A stretch of 10,025 nucleotides of DNA, taken from NCBI GenBank assembly GCA_026225435.1, contig JAMFST010000214.1:1-10025 (forward strand). Reading direction: 5' to 3'. The notes beneath the pieces were generated by a model that was not told where the DNA came from, made no database searches, and worked only from the letters and a program-made list of their open reading frames with translations. This document shows positions 6,019 to 10,025 of the stretch, in pieces. The DNA is from Labilithrix luteola. GTDB taxonomy: Bacteria > Myxococcota_A > Polyangia > Polyangiales > Polyangiaceae. The translations under genes and the position numbers were made by a program. Numbering within the stretch: position 1 is the first letter of the stretch; each line of letters begins with the position of its first letter.

Positions 6019-7023
6019 ATGAGCCGCCTCCTCCGCGTCCACCGCTTCCTCGCCTCGTCCTTCCTCGTCGGGAGCAGCGTCACCACTCTCTGGGCCTGTG
6101 GTGGGAGCGGCGGTGCTTCGAGCGCGAGCGACGACCCCTTCGCACCGCCCGCCGGCTGCACGCGCACCCCGTGCGACGTGGACCACGACTCGTGCACCGG
6201 CGAGCAGGAGAACCAGTGCTCGGAATGCCAGTCGCTCTGCGAGAACCCCTACGCCGACTCCTCCTGCTTCGATACTTGCGCGAACATCTGCGATGATCCG
6301 TCGCGCGGCTCCAGCTGCGAGGACGAGTACACCAGCTGCAAGCAGACGAAGGAGAACACCGAGTGCGTCAGTGGCACCGGCTCCGCGACCGACGCGGGAA
6401 GTGACGGCAGCGTCCGGACCGACGCGAGCGCTGCGGCGACTGGAATCGATGCGGGCAGCGGGACGGACGCCGGCGTCGACGCGTCCGCCGCGGTCAGCGT
6501 CAGCGCCGCGTGCACCATCGCGGATCCCGGAGTGCTCCCCGACACGCCGCCGAACGGACAGAGCGTCGCCGCCTGCACGGCGGCCGAGATCGCGGCCGTG
6601 AGCGCGCAGGTGGATGCCGACGGTGCGACGCTCCTCGGCGCCATCGGCCAGACCTCGGCCAGCTGCCAGACGTGCGCGCTGTCGCAGGTGAGCGACACGA
6701 CGTGGGGCGCGTTCGTCGAGATCACGCCGCAGGATCTCATGTTGAACCAGGGCGCCTGCGTCTCGCAGGTCGACGCCACGTGCGGCTCCGAGGTGAACGC
6801 GCTCTTTCTGTGCGTCAACGAGGCGTGCTCGACCTGCACCGACGCGACGTCCTACGCGAGCTGCAGCACCACGGCGATGAGCGGGTTCTGCGCGGACTAC
6901 GCCGTCGACGACAGCTGCCAGACCGAGACCACGAGCGGTGACGCAGTGCAGTGCTTTCCCGGCGACCTCACCGACCTGCAGCTCGCCCAGACAATCCTGA
7001 CTCTCCAGTGCGGCTCGATGTAG
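6019..7023 (+). CDS. two-domain Cys-rich lipoprotein (334 aa)
   Basis: This is a lipoprotein of unknown function. The signal peptide ends in the lipobox TLWAC, with the lipidated Cys at 27. The mature protein has two Cys-rich parts. Residues 47-116 hold 12 cysteines, including CSECQSLC (67-74) and CFDTCANIC (83-91). Residues 165-331 hold 14, including CQTC (216-219) and CVNEACSTC (265-273). Even counts in each part suit disulfide-bonded domains. A low-complexity Asp/Ala/Gly/Ser linker (about 120-160, with DAGSDG and similar runs) joins them, a style common in myxobacterial lipoproteins. The start is fixed by AGGGGGGA (6008-6015) just before the ATG; the open frame extends far upstream but has no signal peptide there. 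It ends 9 bases before gpsA, so the two are probably co-transcribed. Confidence 0.85.
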   Translation: MSRLLRVHRFLASSFLVGSSVTTLWACGGSGGASSASDDPFAPPAGCTRTPCDVDHDSCTGEQENQCSECQSLCENPYADSSCFDTCANICDDPSRGSSCEDEYTSCKQTKENTECVSGTGSATDAGSDGSVRTDASAAATGIDAGSGTDAGVDASAAVSVSAACTIADPGVLPDTPPNGQSVAACTAAEIAAVSAQVDADGATLLGAIGQTSASCQTCALSQVSDTTWGAFVEITPQDLMLNQGACVSQVDATCGSEVNALFLCVNEACSTCTDATSYASCSTTAMSGFCADYAVDDSCQTETTSGDAVQCFPGDLTDLQLAQTILTLQCGSM

Positions 7024-7032
7024 CCTGAGCCG

Positions 7033-8067
7033 ATGGAAGCTTCGCAGGGCGGAACGTCTCGGAAAGTCACCGTTCTCGGCGCCGGCGCGTGGGGAACTGC
7101 GCTCGCCAAGGTGCTCGCGGACAAGGGGGATCAGGTCTCGCTCTGGTGCCGCCGCGAGGACCTCTCGGGGCAGATCAACCGCGACCATCTGAACGGCCAT
7201 TACCTGCCCGGAGCCGCCCTCCCCGCCTGCCTCACGGCGACCCACGACATGGGGCGCGCGCTCGACGGCGCGGAGATGGTCGTCTTCGTGGTGCCCAGCC
7301 ACTCGACCCGCGAGGTCACCCGCGTGGCGGCGAAGTACGTGCCGCACGACGTGCCGATCGTCAGCGCCACCAAGGGGATCGAGAACGAGTCGCTGCAGTT
7401 CATGGACGAGGTGCTGCACGAGGAGCTGCCGGTGGCGGCACGCGAGAACCTCGCCTTCCTCAGCGGGCCGTCGTTCGCCAAGGAGCTCGCGGCCAAGCTG
7501 CCGACCGCGGTGGTCATCGCGGCGAAGAAGAAGGACCTGGCGGACACGGTCATGCACCGCTTCCACACGCCGTTTCTCCGTCTGTACAACAGCAGCGACG
7601 TGCACGGCGTCGAGTGCGGCGGCGCGATGAAGAACGTCATCGCCATCGCCGCCGGCGCGGCCGACGGGCTCGGCTTCGGCTCGAACACCCGCGCCGCGCT
7701 CATCACCCGCGGCCTGGCGGAGATCGCCCGCCTCGCCGTGGCGCGCGGCGGTCAGCCGCTGACCCTCGCCGGTCTCGCCGGCATGGGCGATCTGGTCCTC
7801 ACCTGCACCGGCGAGCTTTCGCGCACTCGCACCGTCGGCATGGAGCTCGGCAAGGGGCGCACGCTCCCGGACATCCTCGCCACCCTCGGCCACGTCGCCG
7901 AGGGGGTGAAGACGACCAAGAGCGCCTACGACCTGTCGAAGAAGATGGGCGTCGACATGCCGATCACCGCCGAGGTGTACAAGGTGCTGTACGAGGGGAA
8001 GAAGGCCGCGCAGGCCGTCACCGACCTCATGTCGCGCGAGCTGGGTCCGGAGTTCGAGCCCAGCTGA
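7033..8067 (+). CDS. gpsA: NAD(P)-dependent glycerol-3-phosphate dehydrogenase (GpsA)
   Basis: This enzyme reduces dihydroxyacetone phosphate to sn-glycerol 3-phosphate with NAD(P)H in the cytoplasm, supplying the backbone for phospholipids. At 344 aa it is of typical length. The N-terminal Rossmann domain has the nucleotide-binding loop GAGAWGTA (16-23). SATKGIE (111-117) carries a conserved Lys (114), and SGPSFAKE (144-151) follows. The C-terminal helical domain has GGAMKNVIAIAAG (196-208) with the catalytic Lys200, NTRAALITRG (218-227) and the substrate-site motif GLAGMGDLVLTC (247-258). The ribosome site is weak. The short gap from the upstream lipoprotein gene (9 bases) suggests coupling or co-transcription. 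It converges on the oxidoreductase gene after 18 bases. Nothing in the protein looks damaged. Confidence 0.97.
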   Translation: MEASQGGTSRKVTVLGAGAWGTALAKVLADKGDQVSLWCRREDLSGQINRDHLNGHYLPGAALPACLTATHDMGRALDGAEMVVFVVPSHSTREVTRVAAKYVPHDVPIVSATKGIENESLQFMDEVLHEELPVAARENLAFLSGPSFAKELAAKLPTAVVIAAKKKDLADTVMHRFHTPFLRLYNSSDVHGVECGGAMKNVIAIAAGAADGLGFGSNTRAALITRGLAEIARLAVARGGQPLTLAGLAGMGDLVLTCTGELSRTRTVGMELGKGRTLPDILATLGHVAEGVKTTKSAYDLSKKMGVDMPITAEVYKVLYEGKKAAQAVTDLMSRELGPEFEPS

Positions 8068-8085
8068 CGAGGAGGCCCCGTCGCC

Positions 8086-8967
8086 TCAGGGCTTGAGGAC
8101 GATGCGGCCGACGCCGCCCTTCTCGGCCATCTCGGTCGCCTCCTTGATCTCCGACAAGCGGAAGACGCGGGCCACCGGGATGACGAGGGCGCCCGACTGC
8201 ACGTCGCGGGCGAGCTCCTCGAGGCGCTTTCCGTCCGGCTTGGCGAACACCAGCTGCACGTGCACGTCGTGGTCGTCGGCTCCGGGGGGAGGCGCGCCGA
8301 GCACCGTCGCGTACGTGCCTCCGCGGCGGACGCAGGCCACGAGCAGCTCGGCGACCTTGCCGCCGACGGCATCGGCCACCGCGTCGACGTTGCGCACGCC
8401 GGCCAGATCGTCCGCGTCGTCGAGCGCCACCACCTGATCGGCGCCGAGCGTGGCCGCTTCGGCCTTCTGCGACTTGCGCACGGCGGCGATGACCCTGGCG
8501 CCGTGCTGCTTGGCGACGTGCACGGCGGTGCGACCGACGCCGCCGACCGCGCCGCTGACGAGCACCGTCATCCCCTTGGTCGGCTTCACCCCGAGCTCGA
8601 TGAGCTGCGCGCCGGTGATCATCACCAGCGAGATCGCCGCCGCCTGCTCGTCGCTCATCCCCTCGGGGATCGCCACGAGGGAGCTGCGGGGCACCGCCAC
8701 CTTCTCGGCGAAGGTCTGGCCGGCGTAGCCCATCACGCGCTCCTTGGTGCCGGAGATCACGCCGGCGACGTCACACCCGGGGATCGCGGGGAAGACGGTG
8801 GGCGTGTGCCCCTTCATGTCCCCGTTGCGGATCTTCCAGTCGATGGGATTCAGACCGGCGGCGTGAACCTCGACGAGCACTTCGCCCGAGCCGGGCTTCG
8901 GATCGTCGGCGTCCTCGTAAGCGTAGACCGCGGGACCGCCGTACGCGTGAAATCGAATGGCCTTCAT
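8086..8967 (-). CDS. zinc-free MDR oxidoreductase (quinone oxidoreductase-like)
   Basis: This is a cytoplasmic NAD(P)H-dependent oxidoreductase of the medium-chain dehydrogenase/reductase superfamily, quinone-reductase-like branch; the substrate is unknown. The N-terminal GroES-like domain has AAGLNPIDWKIRNGD (36-50), the hallmark of zinc-independent members. The Rossmann domain has the loop SGAVGGVG (138-145), then AAVRKSQKAE (161-170), whose Arg and Lys would favour NADPH. It ends GGVGRIVLKP. The catalytic and structural zinc ligands of alcohol dehydrogenases are missing. At 293 aa it is shorter than the common 310-330: the usual VGxxVxxFKxGDxV segment after DVAGVI is replaced by the brief GTKERVMGYAG (73-83). 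I chose ATG at 8967 (MKAIRF); a GTG at 8973 would add two residues. Neither has a good ribosome site. Confidence 0.88.
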   Translation of the reverse strand: MKAIRFHAYGGPAVYAYEDADDPKPGSGEVLVEVHAAGLNPIDWKIRNGDMKGHTPTVFPAIPGCDVAGVISGTKERVMGYAGQTFAEKVAVPRSSLVAIPEGMSDEQAAAISLVMITGAQLIELGVKPTKGMTVLVSGAVGGVGRTAVHVAKQHGARVIAAVRKSQKAEAATLGADQVVALDDADDLAGVRNVDAVADAVGGKVAELLVACVRRGGTYATVLGAPPPGADDHDVHVQLVFAKPDGKRLEELARDVQSGALVIPVARVFRLSEIKEATEMAEKGGVGRIVLKP

Positions 8968-9032
8968 GGCCACGATCTAGGCAGTGCGGCGCCCCGAAGT
9001 CGAGCGCCGGACCGCCAGAGGCGACGCGGTTT

Positions 9033-9284
9033 TCAGCGACCGATGGTGGTTTGCGACTCCGAGCCGCCCGCCTTGCCCGGCGGCGGCGACATCTGCAGCT
9101 CGGTCGCGGGCGTCGGAGGCGACACGGCTGCACCACCGTCGTCACCGATCGGCGCCGTCATGTCGGGACCGTCCGGCTGCAGCGGAGGCTTCTCCTGGCT
9201 GCCGCCGCACCCGAGCCACACGAGTGAAGTCAGCACCACAGCCGCCACCGTTGCTACCGTCGTCATCGCCGTCGATCGAACCAT
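9033..9284 (-). CDS. small Pro-rich lipoprotein (83 aa)
   Basis: This is a predicted lipoprotein of unknown function. A hydrophobic signal (about 8-24) ends in the lipobox VWLGC, with the lipidated Cys at 26, followed by GGS. The mature part (about 57 residues) is polar and rich in Pro, Gly and Ala with no other Cys, so it is probably an extended tail rather than a folded domain. The start at 9284 is supported by GGAGG (9293-9297) spaced 8 bases from the ATG; an internal ATG at 9266 would shorten the signal. It lies downstream of another small lipoprotein on the same strand, with a possible terminator between them. A GC-only hairpin (arms 8987-8992 and 9004-9009) follows its stop, without a T tract. 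Confidence 0.65.
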   Translation of the reverse strand: MVRSTAMTTVATVAAVVLTSLVWLGCGGSQEKPPLQPDGPDMTAPIGDDGGAAVSPPTPATELQMSPPPGKAGGSESQTTIGR

Positions 9285-9292
9285 CCGTGGTG

Positions 9293-9297
9293 CCTCC
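9293..9297 (-). promoter_or_regulatory. ribosome binding site deciding the start at 9284
   Basis: GGAGG on the minus strand lies 8 bases upstream of ATG 9284. It makes that start clearly better than the internal ATG at 9266. Confidence 0.6.
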
Positions 9298-9336
9298 GAG
9301 AGCTCATCTTCACCCGAAACCGATCCGCGCTCGCCG

Positions 9337-9358
9337 AAAAAAGCGTTTCGACCCGCTT
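9337..9358 (-). terminator. short candidate intrinsic terminator
   Basis: Read on the minus strand, AAGCG (9354-9358) pairs with CGCTT (9341-9345) across an 8-base loop. A run of six Ts (9337-9342) follows, overlapping the last bases of the stem. It starts within the stop codon of the 9358-9603 gene. A T6 run is rare in this GC-rich window, which is the main argument. The stem is only five base pairs, so termination would be weak. Confidence 0.4.
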
Positions 9359-9603
9359 CAATGCGCGACGGTGGTGGTCGTCGTGCTCTGCGTCACAGTC
9401 GTGCCCGCCGCGCCGGGAGCAGGCGCGGTGGCAGCGGGCGACGGCGCGGCCACCACCACGATCGGAGCGGGAGCCGACGCTTGCGCGGGGCTCATGACGC
9501 TCTCCGGCTCCTCGGCCGGCTTGGCGTCCCCGCAGGCGACGCAGACCGCGGACGCGAAGGCGAGCGACACGCCTGTTAGACCACAACGGAGCACGTTCTT
9601 CAT
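9358..9603 (-). CDS. small Ala/Pro/Thr-rich lipoprotein (81 aa)
   Basis: This is a predicted lipoprotein of unknown function. The signal peptide (MKNVLRCG..., hydrophobic to about residue 23) ends CVAC before GDAKP; the lipidated Cys is most likely 24. Cys at -3 is unusual there, where Leu is preferred. The mature part is low-complexity: Ala/Pro-rich (about 40-68), then a Thr-rich end with a TTTTT run, so it is probably unfolded and may span or anchor. I chose ATG at 9603 because GGAG (9610-9613) lies 6 bases upstream; an in-frame ATG at 9615 would add four residues but has no ribosome site. It is divergent from the FHA-domain gene. It could be a fast-evolving surface protein. Confidence 0.62.
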   Translation of the reverse strand: MKNVLRCGLTGVSLAFASAVCVACGDAKPAEEPESVMSPAQASAPAPIVVVAAPSPAATAPAPGAAGTTVTQSTTTTTVAH

Positions 9604-9609
9604 GGCTCT

Positions 9610-9613
9610 CTCC
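9610..9613 (-). promoter_or_regulatory. ribosome binding site deciding the start at 9603
   Basis: GGAG on the minus strand, within GGAGAGAG (9606-9613), is 6 bases from ATG 9603. It overlaps the end of the alternative ATG at 9613-9615, which argues against that longer start. Confidence 0.5.
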
Positions 9614-9622
9614 ATGGGCGAC

Positions 9623-9652
9623 TATTTGCGCTCGAGTCAGCGTCCTCGTCAA
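9623..9652 (-). promoter_or_regulatory. weak candidate promoter for the small lipoprotein
   Basis: On the minus strand TTGACG (9647-9652) resembles a -35 element. An 18-base spacer leads to an A/T-rich CAAATA (9623-9628), which matches a -10 element poorly. It lies about 20 bases upstream of ATG 9603 in the divergent spacer. The -35 match is good for such GC-rich DNA, but the -10 is not. Confidence 0.22.
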
Positions 9653-9705
9653 CGATTCAGCAGACCTCGGCGAGCACACCTTCCCACGTGTACACTGCGC
9701 CACCG

Positions 9706-10025
9706 ATGCCCGCGCTCAAGTGGTTTCCCGTCCAGGGCCGTCCTCGCGTCTTTCCCCTGTACAAACCTGTGTCGACGGTCGGCAAGGCGCTCGGCAACGA
9801 CGTGGTGGTCCCGGGCTCGCTCGAGGCGACGCACGCGCAGGTCCTCTTCGACGGGCGCGACTTCAACTTGGAGGAGGCCGACAAGACCGGCGAGATCCTC
9901 ATCAACGGGAAGAAGAAGCGGCGCGCGCGGCTCGTCCACGGCGACCGCCTCACGCTCGGCGACGCCGAGCTCCCGTTCAGCATCTTCGACGAGCCTTCCG
10001 TCAGCGCGCGCCCGGCGCCCACCGC
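9706..10025 (+). CDS. FHA-domain protein, N-terminal part (runs off the window)
   Basis: The first 106 codons are visible and open to the window edge. Residues about 20-95 form a forkhead-associated (FHA) domain, a phosphothreonine-binding beta sandwich used in Ser/Thr kinase signalling. VSTVGKALGNDVVV (22-35) matches the G-R-x-x-x-N-D strand, THAQVLFDG (42-50) matches the S-x-x-H strand, and ILINGKKKRRARLVHGDRL (64-82) matches the NG turn and following GD loop. Two usual phosphopeptide contacts differ: Lys27 replaces the common Arg, and the Ser-Arg before His43 reads Ala-Thr. In myxobacteria such a domain often sits at the N-terminus of larger regulators, but the rest is not visible. The start MPALKW has no clear ribosome site; an in-frame GTG at 9688 is the alternative. 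Confidence 0.8.
   Translation, partial: MPALKWFPVQGRPRVFPLYKPVSTVGKALGNDVVVPGSLEATHAQVLFDGRDFNLEEADKTGEILINGKKKRRARLVHGDRLTLGDAELPFSIFDEPSVSARPAPT

Noticed and set aside
5947..7893. 648-codon open frame on the minus strand opposite the Cys-rich lipoprotein and gpsA
   Set aside because: It is the antisense shadow of two well-supported genes. Its product is an Arg/Ala/Gly/Val-rich string with no domain, as expected from GC-rich third positions.
8062..8100. possible terminator hairpin between gpsA and the oxidoreductase gene
   Set aside because: Several weak alternative pairings exist (5-6 bases, with mismatches or wobble) and none has a T tract.
8987..9009. CGGCGC/GCGCCG inverted repeat downstream of the 9033-9284 gene
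   Set aside because: It is a six-base GC-only stem without a T tract in very GC-rich DNA, too likely by chance to call a terminator.
9011..9033. plus-strand hairpin ACCGC/GCGGT followed by TTTT
   Set aside because: Both flanking genes are on the minus strand, so there is no plus-strand transcript for it to end. The stem is only 5 bases with a 10-base loop.
9688..9695. GTGTACAC palindrome upstream of the FHA-domain gene
   Set aside because: Eight-base palindromes are common and it does not extend beyond that length. It is adjacent to an overlapping CACGTG but shows no other operator feature.

Overview
The window is GC-rich, densely packed chromosomal DNA. It most likely comes from a myxobacterium (Myxococcota, perhaps the Polyangia). 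The evidence is the very GC-rich third codon positions, six predicted lipoproteins (several small, Cys-rich or with Asp/Ala/Gly/Ser linkers), an ECF sigma factor locus, an FHA-domain protein and overlapping stop/start codons. This assignment is an inference from style; there is no rRNA or other marker gene here. I see no tRNA, rRNA, CRISPR array, insertion sequence or prophage.

Layout. Positions 1-185 hold only the 3' end of a minus-strand reading frame with no start (28-147) and a short spacer. A small Cys-rich lipoprotein (186-422, -) is divergent from a four-gene plus-strand unit at 491-3313. That unit encodes an ECF sigma factor, a membrane anti-sigma factor, a secreted DUF4097-like beta-solenoid protein and a DUF4097-like lipoprotein; its first three genes overlap by 4 and 1 bases. 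It converges on a minus-strand pair at 3329-5880: an unrecognised lipoprotein translationally coupled (GTGA overlap) to an enlarged signal peptidase I. A 138-base divergent spacer containing a perfect 13-base palindrome leads to a plus-strand pair, a 334-residue Cys-rich lipoprotein and gpsA (6019-8067). gpsA converges on a minus-strand zinc-free MDR oxidoreductase (8086-8967). Two small Pro/Ala-rich lipoproteins follow on the minus strand (9033-9284 and 9358-9603). The N-terminus of an FHA-domain protein (9706 onward, +) runs off the right edge.

How the genes may work together. The sigma/anti-sigma/DUF4097 unit reads as a regulated cell-envelope module: the anti-sigma factor holds the sigma factor at the inner membrane, and the two exported beta-solenoid proteins are its likely output or sensor. 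LepB cleaves exported preproteins and GpsA supplies sn-glycerol 3-phosphate for phospholipids, so much of the window concerns the envelope. Apart from the overlapping operons, a functional link between these blocks is not shown by the sequence.

The best candidates for undescribed biology are the ECF/beta-solenoid module, the two lipoproteins sharing a paired CX3C pattern, and the three-helix LepB with a long cytoplasmic insert coupled to an unknown lipoprotein.
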